From Myxococcota bacterium (GTDB lineage Bacteria > Myxococcota_A > UBA9160 > UBA6930): 64,000 nt of DNA. The notes under the pieces were generated by a model. The model was not told where the DNA came from and did no database searches. It saw nothing but the letters and a program-made list of their open reading frames with translations. The position numbers were made by a program, and so were the translations under genes. The DNA is taken from positions 620,001 through 684,000 of the forward strand of contig JANQOX010000005.1 of assembly GCA_028285625.1 (NCBI GenBank), read 5' to 3'. Positions 31,751-40,024 of this stretch are shown here, in pieces (position 1 is the stretch's first letter; each line of letters opens with the position of its first letter).

Positions 31751-32543
31751 CCATGCCGTGGCACCCACGAGCCGTCGGCCGTACCGCGCTCCGGCCCTGG
31801 AGAAGGGCCTCGACATCCTCGAACTGCTGGCGGGCGCCCAGGCGCCGCTCGCGACCCCGGCCATCGCCTCGGCGCTGTCGCGCTCGCGCAGCGAGATCTT
31901 CCGCATGCTGAGCGTGCTCGAAGCACGCGGCTTCATCGCGCGCAGCCCGGCGGACGAGGGCTTCTCCCTCACGCCGCGGCTGCTCGAGCTGGCCATGCGC
32001 AACCCGCCGACGCGCAGCCTGCTCGACGCTGCGCTGCCGGTGATGGAGGCGCTGGCCGAGCGCGTGGGCCAGTCGTGCCATCTCGCCGTGGCCAGCGGAA
32101 CCGACATGGTCGTGATCGCGAGGGTGGAGAGCCCGGCCTACGTCGGCTTCTCGGTCCGGATCGGGCACCGGCGAAGCCTGCTCGATTCGACCTCGGGGCG
32201 CGTCCTGCTCGCGCACTTGCCCGAGGCGCGTTGGCCCGAGGGCCTCGCCGAAGCCGACCACGACCCGGCAGAACTCGCGCGCGACCTCGCGCGCATCCGC
32301 CGAGAGGGCATGCGCCGCGCCAGGAGCACCTACGTTCGGGGCATCATCGATCTCGGGGCGCCGGTGTTCGATGGCACCGGCTCGCCGGCGATCGCGGCAC
32401 TCACGATCCCCTGCGTCCAGCAACCCGGCGAGCCGGAAGAGGTCGGGGCCGTCGCGTCGCGGCTGGTCGGTGCGGCTGCCGAGATCACGGCCGCGCTCGC
32501 CGCGCAGGCGGGCTCGACCGGTCTCCTGGAGGATGGACGTTGA
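31746..32543 (+). CDS. IclR family transcriptional regulator
   Basis: This encodes 265 residues. The N-terminal winged helix-turn-helix contains EKGLDILELLAGAQAPLATPAIASALSRSRSEIFRMLSVLEARG in shorter, typical segments (residues 18-62). The effector domain (residues 85-255) includes YVRGIIDLGAPVFDGTGSPAIAALTI, characteristic of IclR. Ligands are usually small organic or sugar acids. It sits between fucD and the fuconolactonase, suggesting L-fuconate or a derivative as effector (inference). The ATG at 31746 lies inside a possible -10 box; the GTG at 31758 is an alternative start. The stop overlaps the next TTG start. Confidence 0.9.
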   Translation: MIHAVAPTSRRPYRAPALEKGLDILELLAGAQAPLATPAIASALSRSRSEIFRMLSVLEARGFIARSPADEGFSLTPRLLELAMRNPPTRSLLDAALPVMEALAERVGQSCHLAVASGTDMVVIARVESPAYVGFSVRIGHRRSLLDSTSGRVLLAHLPEARWPEGLAEADHDPAELARDLARIRREGMRRARSTYVRGIIDLGAPVFDGTGSPAIAALTIPCVQQPGEPEEVGAVASRLVGAAAEITAALAAQAGSTGLLEDGR

Positions 32544-33400
32544 TCGACGCACACCAGCACTTCTGGCGGCTCGATCGCGGCGACTACGGCTGGCTCACGC
32601 CCGACCTCGCCGAGCTCTACCGCGACTTCGAGCCCGAGCACCTGGCGCCGCTGCTGCAGGGGGCGGGCATCGCGCGCACGATCGCCGTGCAGGCCGCGCC
32701 GACGGTGGCCGAGACGCGCCACCTGCTGGCGCTCGCCGCAACGAACCCGTGGGTGGCCGGCGTCGTGGGCTGGGTCGCCCTCGACGCGCCGGATGCGCCC
32801 GACGCCCTCGCGGCGCTTTCGGGCGAGGGTCCACTGGTGGGCGTGCGACCGATGATCCAGGACCTGCCCGACGACGATTGGATGCTCGGCCCCTCCCTCG
32901 CGCCCGGCCTTGCGGCGCTCGCTCAGCTGGGTCTGCGCTTCGACGCGCTGGTGCTCCCGCGGCACCTGTCGAACCTGCTGCGCCTGCTCGAGCAGCACCC
33001 CGAGCTCTCGGTCGTGATCGACCACGGGGCCAAGCCGGACATCGCCGCAGGCGCGTTCGACGACTGGGCACGGGACATCGCGCGCATCGCCCGCGACACG
33101 GGCGCGGTCTGCAAGCTCTCCGGTCTGGTGACCGAGGCCGGTGCCGACTGGTGCATGGAGCGTCTGCGTCCCTACGTGGATCACCTGCTCGCCTGCTTTG
33201 GCCCCGATCGGCTGCTCTGGGGCAGCGACTGGCCCGTGGTGAATCTCGCAGGGGGCTTCGCGCGCTGGCGTGAGGCCAGCCTGGAGCTGCTCGCGCCGCT
33301 CACCGAGGCCGAGCGCCGTGGCATCCTGGGCGACAACGCCGCGCGCTTCTACGGTCTCGGTGTGGCGCCGGGCTCGTCGTGGCAGGAGGGTTCCCCATGA
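32540..33400 (+). CDS. L-fuconolactonase-type amidohydrolase (COG3618)
   Basis: This encodes 286 residues starting with TTG at 32540, which overlaps the IclR stop and follows a GGAGG ribosome site. MIDAHQHFW at the N-terminus (metal-binding HxH), VIDHGAKPDI with a histidine, and WGSDWPVVNL with a catalytic aspartate mark the amidohydrolase-2 group of sugar lactonases. L-fuconolactonase hydrolyses L-fucono-1,5-lactone to L-fuconate. Position opposite fucD supports that substrate over 4-sulfomuconolactone or rhamnonolactone. The ATG of the next gene overlaps its stop (ATGA). Confidence 0.85.
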   Translation: MIDAHQHFWRLDRGDYGWLTPDLAELYRDFEPEHLAPLLQGAGIARTIAVQAAPTVAETRHLLALAATNPWVAGVVGWVALDAPDAPDALAALSGEGPLVGVRPMIQDLPDDDWMLGPSLAPGLAALAQLGLRFDALVLPRHLSNLLRLLEQHPELSVVIDHGAKPDIAAGAFDDWARDIARIARDTGAVCKLSGLVTEAGADWCMERLRPYVDHLLACFGPDRLLWGSDWPVVNLAGGFARWREASLELLAPLTEAERRGILGDNAARFYGLGVAPGSSWQEGSP

Positions 33401-33891
33401 CCGATCCCGAACTTCCTCAGATGACGCCCTATCAGCGTCTCGCGATCCAGATGGAAGCCGTGGTGCCCTTGATCCGCGACCTCGAACGCGTGCTCGGGGC
33501 GGCGGTCGTTCGGGACGCGCTCGACGAGCGGGTCCGCCTCCAGATCGCCGATGCCGAGGGCGCGGCCAAGGCCGCCATGAGCCCCGAGGTGGTGGGTGCC
33601 GGCTTCGCGTCGTTTGCCGAGGGTGGGGCGCTCGCGTACGAGGTGAGGGAGAGCGGCCCCGAGCGCGCCGCGGTCGACGTCACGTCCTGCGCCTACGCAC
33701 GGATGATGGAGCGCCTCGGCGCGCGCGATCTCGGCCCGGCCCTGGTCTGCGGGGGCGACTACGCCATGGCGATCCGCGGCGGGCTCGAACTGGTCCGGAC
33801 GCAGACGTGCATGGAGGGCGCCTCGCACTGCGACTTCCGCTACGCGCGCCATCCCCGAGCCGGCAAGGCACCCGAGGGGACCGAACGCTGA
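33397..33891 (+). CDS. ATC hydrolase-like (L-2-amino-thiazoline-4-carboxylate hydrolase family) protein
   Basis: This encodes 164 residues. After a helical N-terminal half (YQRLAIQMEAVVPLIRDLERVLG) comes a beta-rich half ending RTQTCMEGASHCDFRYARHP, the characteristic end of the ATC hydrolase family, including the conserved HCDFR. True ATC hydrolases hydrolyse a cysteine precursor, but many family members have unknown roles. It is translationally coupled to the fuconolactonase gene (ATGA), which argues for a role in sugar-lactone metabolism rather than cysteine synthesis. The domain includes a conserved cysteine (C in SHCDF) and no signal peptide. Confidence 0.75.
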   Translation: MTDPELPQMTPYQRLAIQMEAVVPLIRDLERVLGAAVVRDALDERVRLQIADAEGAAKAAMSPEVVGAGFASFAEGGALAYEVRESGPERAAVDVTSCAYARMMERLGARDLGPALVCGGDYAMAIRGGLELVRTQTCMEGASHCDFRYARHPRAGKAPEGTER

Positions 33892-33930
33892 GCCGCCGCA
33901 GCGGCCCGCCCGGATTTCCTGATTTTCTCG

Positions 33931-33954
33931 CCGAACCGCGAAAGGAACGTTCGG
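33931..33954. repeat. Inverted repeat in the gap before the small lipoprotein gene
   Basis: CCGAAC (33931-33936) and GTTCGG (33949-33954) enclose 12 bases. It lies 40 bases after the ATC hydrolase-like stop and 50 before the lipoprotein ATG, so it may be a weak terminator hairpin or an operator. No T-run follows. Confidence 0.3.
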
Positions 33955-34003
33955 CTGGCTCGTACAAAGAGGAAGAGACCCGCGCGCCCGTCTCGGAGGA
34001 ATC

Positions 34004-34255
34004 ATGCGCATCGTCTCGATCTCCCTGCTCGTCGGGGTCCTGGCCTCAGTGGTCGGCTGCTTCTCGCTGCACGCGACCGTCCCTGAGGACGCCGTCCGCC
34101 GGCACGTCGCCCGCGAAGAGGGCGTCGAAATCGGCGCGATCTGCTCGTTCGAGGGCCGCAGCTTCTCGGAGGGCGCCACGGTCTGCATGTCCGGCCGCCG
34201 CACCACCTGCGACGCCACCGGTCGCTGGGCCCCCGACGGCGACTGCGCCTCGTGA
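34004..34255 (+). CDS. Small cysteine-containing lipoprotein
   Basis: This encodes 83 residues with a hydrophobic signal (residues 3-17) and a lipobox (VVGC, Cys19) predicting signal-peptidase II processing and an outer- or inner-membrane anchor. The mature part has five cysteines including ICSFEGRSFSEGATVCMSGRRTTCD and GDC near the end, suggesting disulfides, with a layout like short DUF1496-type domains. Function is unknown. The ATG at 34004 follows a clear GGAGGAA ribosome site. Its stop overlaps the methyltransferase GTG (GTGA), so the two are co-translated, an odd pair of an exported and a cytosolic protein. Confidence 0.7.
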   Translation: MRIVSISLLVGVLASVVGCFSLHATVPEDAVRRHVAREEGVEIGAICSFEGRSFSEGATVCMSGRRTTCDATGRWAPDGDCAS

Positions 34256-34887
34256 CGGGGGCCGCACCCGAGGGCGCGGCCTTCTGGGATCGCAAGGCCG
34301 ACGGCTACGCCGAGAGCCCCGTGAAGGACGTGGCGAGCTACGAGCGCACGCTCGAGGCGACCCGGCGCCATCTCCAGCCGACGGATCGCGTGCTGGAGTT
34401 CGGGTGCGGTACGGGCACGACCGCGCTGCACCTGGCCCCGAGCGTCCGCGAGTACGTCGCGACCGACTTCTCCCAGCGGATGGTGGAGATCGCGCGCGGG
34501 AAGGCGCGCGACCAGGGGGTCGAGAACGTCCGCTTCGAGCAGGCCACGCTCGACGACCCAGCCCTCGAGCCGGGATCGTTCGACGCGGTGCTGGGGTTCA
34601 ACATCCTGCACCTGCTCGACGACGTGGCCGCGGCTTCGCGCCGGGTGCACGAATTGCTCCGGCCCGGTGGGCACTTCGTTTCGAAGTCGGTCTGTCTCGC
34701 CGAGAAGAGTCGGCTCTTCATCCCGGTAGTCGGCGTGATGCGGTTCGTGGGCCTGGCCCCGCCGGTGCGCTGCCTGACCATCGCGGGGCTCGAGAGCGCC
34801 ATTGCCGGAGCGGGTTTCGAGATCCTCGAGACCGGCACCTTCCCCAAGAAGCTCGAGAGCCGGTTCGTGGTGGCGCGCGCGCGCTGA
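34252..34887 (+). CDS. Class I SAM-dependent methyltransferase
   Basis: This encodes 211 residues from the GTG at 34252. Motif I is VLEFGCGTGTTALHLA (near residues 47-62), followed by YVATDFSQRMVEIARGKA and FDAVLGFNILHLL, so SAM binding is secure. The C-terminal MRFVGLAPPVRCLTIAGLESAIAGAGF region is typical of UbiE/Methyltransf_11-type enzymes, with a hydrophobic stretch near residues 155-165 that may dock to membranes. The substrate is unknown. The start overlaps the lipoprotein stop by 4 bases. Confidence 0.88.
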   Translation: MTGAAPEGAAFWDRKADGYAESPVKDVASYERTLEATRRHLQPTDRVLEFGCGTGTTALHLAPSVREYVATDFSQRMVEIARGKARDQGVENVRFEQATLDDPALEPGSFDAVLGFNILHLLDDVAAASRRVHELLRPGGHFVSKSVCLAEKSRLFIPVVGVMRFVGLAPPVRCLTIAGLESAIAGAGFEILETGTFPKKLESRFVVARAR

Positions 34888-34937
34888 GCCGCGGGCGGGC
34901 TATGGTCCGGCCCTGGGCGCGCCCAAGGAGGACCACC

Positions 34938-36020
34938 ATGACCGAGGCAGGACCCCGCAAGACCGAGGGGCGAGGACGCCGCTACGACAGCGTGCTCGAC
35001 ACCATCGGCGACACGCCGTGCATCCGCATCAACTCGCTCGCTCCCGAGGGCGTCGAGATGTACGTGAAGGCCGAGTTCTTCAATCCCGCCGCGTCGGTGA
35101 AGGACCGCCTGGCGGTGAGCATCATCGAAGAGGCCGAGCGCAGCGGGCAGCTTTCACCCGGTCAGACGGTGGTCGAAGCGACCAGCGGCAACACCGGCAT
35201 CGGCCTCGCCATGGTGTGTGCCGCCAAGGGCTATCCGTTGGTGGTCACCATGGCCGACAGCTTCTCGATCGAGCGGCGCAAGCTGATGCGCTTTCTCGGA
35301 GCTCGCGTGGTGCTGACCCCGCGCGCCGAGAAGGGCATGGGCATGTACCGCAAGGCGGTCGATCTGGCCGAGAAGAACGGGTGGTTCCTGGCGCGTCAGT
35401 TCGAGACCGACGCGAACGCGCTCATCCACGAGAACACGACCGGCCCGGAGATCCTCGCCGACTTCGAGGGCGCACGGCTCGACTACTACGTGACGGGCTA
35501 CGGCACCGGTGGCACCATGACCGGTGTTTCGCGCGTGCTGCGCAAGCACCGGCCCGACACCAAGATCATCCTGACCGAGCCCGCGAACGCCGCGATCGTG
35601 ACCAGCGGCCACGCCCAGGAGCGCAACGACGCCGGGTCGCCGGCGGGCAGCCATCCCGACTGGGAGCCGCACCCGATCCAGGGCTGGACGCCGGACTTCA
35701 TTCCGCTCGTGCTCCAGGAGTCGATCGACAAGTCCTACTACGACGAGCTGGTTCCGGTGCCGGGGCCGGTGGGAATCGAGTGGTCGCGCAAGCTCGCCCA
35801 GCACGAGGGAATCTTCACGGGCATCTCGGGCGGGTCGACCTTTGCCATCGCCATGCAGATGGCCGAGCGCGCGGAGAAGGGCTCGGTGCTGCTCGCCATG
35901 CTGCCGGACACCGGTGAGCGCTACCTGTCGTCCCCGCTGTTCGAGGGCATCGCCGAGGACATGACCGACGAGGAGGTGGCGCTCTCGCGCTCGACGCCCG
36001 GCTACCAGATGCCGAGCTAA
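34938..36020 (+). CDS. PLP-dependent cysteine synthase family protein
   Basis: This encodes 360 residues from the ATG at 34938. The PLP lysine lies in [11 protein letters not shown], the phosphate loop is [11 protein letters not shown], and the substrate loop [11 protein letters not shown] is intact. It therefore belongs to fold type II O-acetylserine sulfhydrylase/cystathionine beta-synthase proteins. It is longer than ordinary CysK (about 310), with an acidic C-terminal extension ([22 protein letters not shown]) and an insert near [14 protein letters not shown]. True cysteine synthesis is plausible, but use of other beta-replacement substrates cannot be excluded. The next gene starts 4 bases downstream. 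Confidence 0.88.
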   Translation: MTEAGPRKTEGRGRRYDSVLDTIGDTPCIRINSLAPEGVEMYVKAEFFNPAASVKDRLAVSIIEEAERSGQLSPGQTVVEATSGNTGIGLAMVCAAKGYPLVVTMADSFSIERRKLMRFLGARVVLTPRAEKGMGMYRKAVDLAEKNGWFLARQFETDANALIHENTTGPEILADFEGARLDYYVTGYGTGGTMTGVSRVLRKHRPDTKIILTEPANAAIVTSGHAQERNDAGSPAGSHPDWEPHPIQGWTPDFIPLVLQESIDKSYYDELVPVPGPVGIEWSRKLAQHEGIFTGISGGSTFAIAMQMAERAEKGSVLLAMLPDTGERYLSSPLFEGIAEDMTDEEVALSRSTPGYQMPS

Positions 36021-36024
36021 CGCA

Positions 36025-36936
36025 GTGGACGCGCCGCGCTTCCGCGGGATCTTCTGCCCGAACGTCGTCCCGCTCGACGAGCAGGATCGGGTGGACGAGG
36101 GCGGGCTGCGCGCCTACGTGGACTGGCTGATCGACCGCGGGGTGCATGGCCTCTACCCGAACGGGTCCACCGGCGAGTTCACGCGCTTCACCGCGGAAGA
36201 GCGGCGGCGCATCATCGAGATCGTCGTCGACCAGGTGGGCGGCCGGGTCCCCGTGCTCGCGGGGGCCGCCGAGGCGAACACCCGCGAGACGCTGGCTGCG
36301 TGCGAGCACTACGCGAAAGTCGGGGCCGACGCCGTCGCCATCGTCTCTCCGTTCTACTACGCGCTGTCCCCGCCCGGGGTGCACGCCTACTTCGACGAGA
36401 TCGGCCGCAACACGCCCATCGACGTCACGCTCTACAACATCCCGATGTTCGCCTCGCCCATCGACCTCGAGACGGTCCAGCGTCTGGCCGGATCGCACGA
36501 ACGCATCCGCGCGATCAAGGACTCGTCGGGCGACGTGCCGGCGATGATGGCGATGATCGACGCGGTGCGGCCCGAGCGGCCCGACTTCGCGTTCCTCACC
36601 GGCTGGGACGCGTGCCTGCTGCCGATGCTTCAGCTGGGATGCGACGGCGGCACCAACGCGACCAGCGGCGTCGCCCCCGAGTTGACGCGCGCGCTGTACG
36701 ACCTGGCCGTGGCCGGCAGGTTCGACGAGGCGCGGGTGGTGCAGGGGCGCGTGGGCCGCGTGTTCGACGCGCTGTTCGGTGAGGCGGATTTTCCCGAGGG
36801 CTTTCGGCTGGGCGTCCGCGCGCGCGGCGTGGAAGTGGGCCCCGGCCGCACGCCCCGGCTGCAGGCCGACCGCGACGCCGACCCGGCGCGCATCACGCGC
36901 CTGCGCGACCTGTTGGCTCTCGAAGGCCTCGCGTAG
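36025..36936 (+). CDS. DapA-family (class I) aldolase, candidate 2-keto-3-deoxy-L-fuconate aldolase
   Basis: This encodes 303 residues from the GTG at 36025. It has the NAL/DapA TIM barrel: [15 protein letters not shown] (pyruvate-carboxylate loop), the catalytic tyrosine in VTLYNIPMF, and the Schiff-base lysine in [10 protein letters not shown]. Such enzymes cleave or condense 2-keto acids via pyruvate. True dihydrodipicolinate synthase is possible but the genomic context (fuconolactonase and FucD nearby) favours a 2-keto-3-deoxy sugar-acid aldolase releasing pyruvate; this is inference. An SDR gene follows after 33 bases. Confidence 0.82.
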   Translation: MDAPRFRGIFCPNVVPLDEQDRVDEGGLRAYVDWLIDRGVHGLYPNGSTGEFTRFTAEERRRIIEIVVDQVGGRVPVLAGAAEANTRETLAACEHYAKVGADAVAIVSPFYYALSPPGVHAYFDEIGRNTPIDVTLYNIPMFASPIDLETVQRLAGSHERIRAIKDSSGDVPAMMAMIDAVRPERPDFAFLTGWDACLLPMLQLGCDGGTNATSGVAPELTRALYDLAVAGRFDEARVVQGRVGRVFDALFGEADFPEGFRLGVRARGVEVGPGRTPRLQADRDADPARITRLRDLLALEGLA

Positions 36937-36969
36937 TCCGACTTCCAATCATCGAGGAGGGATCGTCCC

Positions 36970-37734
36970 ATGAAGCCCGTTTGTCTCGTGATCGGCGCCG
37001 GAGCCGGGATCGGTGGAACCGTGGGCGCGCGCTTTGCACGCGAGGGCTACCACGCGGTGCTCTGTCGGCGCAGTGACGAAGAGGGCTTGCGGGTCCTGGT
37101 CGAGGGTATCGAGAGCGAAGGCGGGTCCGCCTCGGGCTACCTGCTCGATGCCATGCAGCCCGACGTCATCGAAGACCGCATCGCCGCGGTCGAGGACGAG
37201 ATCGGCCCCATCGAGGTCGTGCTGTTCAACCTGGGCGCCCAGATCGGCGACCGCCCGCTCGCCGACACCTCGTACAAGGCCTTCGAGATGGGTTGGAGGC
37301 TGGCGACGTTCGCGCTCTACCGCACGGCGAAGGCCGTATGTCCGCGGATGGAGGAGCGCGGCAAGGGGACGATTCTCGTCACCTCGGCCACGGCGGCCGT
37401 TCGCGGCAACAAGGGCCAGCATTCCCACGCCGCCGCGATGGGCGGACGGCGCATGCTCTGTCAGACCTTGAACGCCGAGTTCTCGCCCAAGGGCATCCAT
37501 GTGGCGCACGTCCTGGTAGACGGGGCCGTGGACGCCCCGGACACCCTGGGCAAGATGCTCGGCCCCGAGGGCTTCCAGAAGCTGCGTGAGGCGCGCGGGC
37601 AGGAACACGATGGCCTGCTGCTCCCTGCCAAGATGGCCGAGACGTACCTCCACCTGGCCCAGCAGCATCGCTCGGCGTGGACCCACGAGATCGACCTGCG
37701 GGCCTACTCCGACCGGCCGTGGTGGAACCACTGA
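36970..37734 (+). CDS. Atypical SDR-family protein lacking the catalytic Tyr and Lys
   Basis: This encodes 254 residues. The Rossmann motif GAGAGIGG (9-16) and VLFNLGAQ are SDR-like. The catalytic region aligns to the SDR at 13310-14032 with the Tyr position as histidine and the Lys position as methionine (HAAAM), so oxidoreductase chemistry by the usual route is not expected. The C-terminus WTHEIDLRAYSDRPWW matches the paralogue. Position next to a DapA-type aldolase could suggest a 2-keto-3-deoxyfuconate dehydrogenase, but the missing residues weaken that. A non-catalytic or alternative-base role is possible. Confidence 0.8.
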   Translation: MKPVCLVIGAGAGIGGTVGARFAREGYHAVLCRRSDEEGLRVLVEGIESEGGSASGYLLDAMQPDVIEDRIAAVEDEIGPIEVVLFNLGAQIGDRPLADTSYKAFEMGWRLATFALYRTAKAVCPRMEERGKGTILVTSATAAVRGNKGQHSHAAAMGGRRMLCQTLNAEFSPKGIHVAHVLVDGAVDAPDTLGKMLGPEGFQKLREARGQEHDGLLLPAKMAETYLHLAQQHRSAWTHEIDLRAYSDRPWWNH

Positions 37735-37755
37735 GACGCGGGCTCGCAGGGGCGG

Positions 37756-38583
37756 CTAGGCCGGGTGGTACTCGGCGTAGAGGTCGGGAAGGAAGCTGGC
37801 GAGGTGGTTCATCTCCATCCCGCAGTGGGCGACCATGTCGCGCCCCTGGTCGAGCCCCACCGCGCGCCGCAGGAACGCGCGTGAGCCCGCGACCTTGCCG
37901 AGCGCTCCGGCGCCGGGGAGCGCGCGCAGGTCGGTGCGACCCATCCAGAAGCGACTGCGCATCTCGCACCCGTCCGGCGTCTCGCGGATGAGGTGGATGA
38001 GCAGTGCGATGCCCACGGGTGGGCGCGGGATGCTGACGACCCCGCAGACCGCCGTGCCGACGCCCGCGGAGGCGAAGCGTGACGTGTCGAAGTAGTCGCT
38101 GGCCTCACTGAACGTGATCACGATGTCGAGGACTTCGGCGCCGATGTACTCCGAGACGTAGTTCGGATTGTGGAGATACTTCTCCCGATCCGAGAGGCCG
38201 GGGTCGTCCGCGACCTGCCGCTCCGTGCGGTTCAGCAGGTGCGCGCGCGGGTGCCATAGCTTGTATCGCTGCGTCTCCATGGCGTGCCAGCCGAACCACC
38301 AGTCGATCATGGCTGCGGTCACGCCCGGCATGCGGGTCAGGACCGCGACGAAGACCTGCCCGTTCGCCAGGCGCGTGTAGCCGTTCTCGAGGGGCAGGTA
38401 GCCCGGCTCGAGCAGCAGGTTCGCGTCGGTGACCTCGAAACCGAGCTCGGCAGCTTCGGGGCCGTGAGCGAGTGCATGCCGCACCTGCGGCTGCATGGGC
38501 CCCATCTCGGGGTTCCAGAAACGCGCGTAGGGCTTTCCGTCGAGGTCGCCCGGCCGCATGCCCAGGTATCGCGTCGTGGTCAT
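37756..38583 (-). CDS. DAPG hydrolase (PhlG)-family protein
   Basis: This encodes 275 residues from the ATG at 38583. Features of the PhlG/phloretin hydrolase family are a WWFGWHAMETQRYKLWHPRAH segment, SEYIGAEV, ALLIHLIRE and a C-terminal CGMEMNHLA. These supply His and Glu residues expected to bind zinc. PhlG cleaves a carbon-carbon bond in 2,4-diacetylphloroglucinol; homologues act on related aromatic ketones, and many have no known substrate. It converges with the SDR gene (22-base gap). A role in degrading aromatic or polyketide compounds is plausible but unproved. Confidence 0.8.
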   Translation of the reverse strand: MTTTRYLGMRPGDLDGKPYARFWNPEMGPMQPQVRHALAHGPEAAELGFEVTDANLLLEPGYLPLENGYTRLANGQVFVAVLTRMPGVTAAMIDWWFGWHAMETQRYKLWHPRAHLLNRTERQVADDPGLSDREKYLHNPNYVSEYIGAEVLDIVITFSEASDYFDTSRFASAGVGTAVCGVVSIPRPPVGIALLIHLIRETPDGCEMRSRFWMGRTDLRALPGAGALGKVAGSRAFLRRAVGLDQGRDMVAHCGMEMNHLASFLPDLYAEYHPA

Positions 38584-38681
38584 CGCTCCCACCTCCAAGG
38601 ATCCCGGGCCTCGCATGCTATCCATAGCGCTCGGGCATCCGGGCCGGCACGTTCGGTTCTGGAACGCATCGTACCGAGTTC

Positions 38682-39995
38682 ATGACCCTGCGTGACGACT
38701 ACTCCGGCCCCTTCGACTCCGACCTCGGCCTGGCCGGGTTCTCGCGCCGGTTCCTGGTCACGCTGGGCCACGAGTACCTGCTGATCGGCCACCTGCTCGA
38801 TCGCGTGGGGCAGCCACTGGTCGCCATGCAGCACGGCGCCGCGGGCTACGTGCGCTCGGCCATCGACGAGTGGATGGCGGCGAGCCCCATCTACTCCAAA
38901 CGCATGCAGCGGCTCATGAAGTTCGAGGGCGACGACGTCGCCACCGTGTTCAAGAACCTGCAGCTCGAGATCGGCTCGCCCCAGCAGTTCATGGACTTCC
39001 AGTTCCGCCTCGACTCGCCGGACTACGGAGAATTCTGGCTTTCCCACTGCGGCGCACTGCTCGATGTCGAGCGACACGGCGGTGAGCGCGGTGTCCGGCT
39101 CATGTGCCACGACATCGAGGACCCGACGTTCGATGCCACCGCCTCCGCGACGAACCCGCGCATGGTGATGCGGCCCCTGCATCGCCCCCCGCGAATCGAC
39201 GGGCCCGAGGGCAACGGGGCGGGCCGCTGGCCCCATTGTCGCTGGAAGGTGGCGCTCGAGGAGGGCGCGGCGCCCGCCGATCCCCATCCCAACCTCGAGA
39301 TCGTGCGCCGCTCCAAGCTCGCGACGATTCCGGTGGCGCTGCCCGACGAGGATGGCGAACCCGGGGGCTGGCCCGACTACGCCGGACCCTTCGATCCCGG
39401 TTGCCAACTCGCCGACTTCTCCCATCGCGCGCTGGTCGCGCTGAACCAGGAGTTCGCCGTCCAGGCCCAGCTGCTCGTCCGGTCGTATCTGCTGAGCCAG
39501 GCGAACCACTACGGAGCGGAGGCGGCGCGTGCGTTCGGCCGCCGGCTCTGGATCGGGCACGCGGCGCTGGCGGTGGTGCGCCTGCGCGAGTCTCTCGGGA
39601 TCGAGGGCGACGACATCGAAGCCGTGGCCAAGATCCTCCAGTTGCACCCGAGCTTCCAGCCCCGGACGTACGTGGATCTGCGCGTCGAAGTGACGGGCGC
39701 CCAGCGTGCGCGCATCTCGATCGGCGACTGCCCCGCACTCCAGGAGAGCGACGAACTCTCGTGGTTCGCCCAGCTCGAGCGCGAACCCCATCCGGCCCTC
39801 GACGCCCTGGTGCGTCAGGTGAACCCCCGGGCCTCGTGTCGCCCCGCGCCCCCCGCAGAAGGGGACGCCCTGGCCTGGGAGGTGGTGATCGACCCCGAGG
39901 CCGCTCCCGCCCCGGAGCCCGAGGAGCTCGGCCTCGCACGGCTGAGCGGGGGCATGCGCTTTCGCTTCGAGCCGAGGCGCCTGCTGCGTCCGTGA
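38682..39995 (+). CDS. Uncharacterised protein with two repeated domains
   Basis: This encodes 437 residues with an internal duplication: residues 7-130 and 233-356 share YSGPFD/YAGPFD, GFSRRFLVTLGHEYLL/DFSHRALVALNQEFAV, EGDDVATVFKNLQL/EGDDIEAVAKILQL and a strand ending in HCGALLDVE/GDCPALQESDE. The N-terminal copy keeps HCGAL, reminiscent of the ATC hydrolase-like HCDF; the C-terminal copy has lost the histidine. A linker with HPNLEIVRRSKLA joins them. No signal peptide is seen. I recognise it as an uncharacterised family without a known reaction; asymmetry suggests one active and one degenerate domain (inference). Confidence 0.75.
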   Translation: MTLRDDYSGPFDSDLGLAGFSRRFLVTLGHEYLLIGHLLDRVGQPLVAMQHGAAGYVRSAIDEWMAASPIYSKRMQRLMKFEGDDVATVFKNLQLEIGSPQQFMDFQFRLDSPDYGEFWLSHCGALLDVERHGGERGVRLMCHDIEDPTFDATASATNPRMVMRPLHRPPRIDGPEGNGAGRWPHCRWKVALEEGAAPADPHPNLEIVRRSKLATIPVALPDEDGEPGGWPDYAGPFDPGCQLADFSHRALVALNQEFAVQAQLLVRSYLLSQANHYGAEAARAFGRRLWIGHAALAVVRLRESLGIEGDDIEAVAKILQLHPSFQPRTYVDLRVEVTGAQRARISIGDCPALQESDELSWFAQLEREPHPALDALVRQVNPRASCRPAPPAEGDALAWEVVIDPEAAPAPEPEELGLARLSGGMRFRFEPRRLLRP

Positions 39996-40024
39996 GTCGA
40001 TGCGGGGCCCGGCCCGTCGTGGCT

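Noticed and set aside
33960-33966. CGTACA in the lipoprotein upstream region as a CarH half-site
   Set aside because: No partner half-site at the expected spacing.
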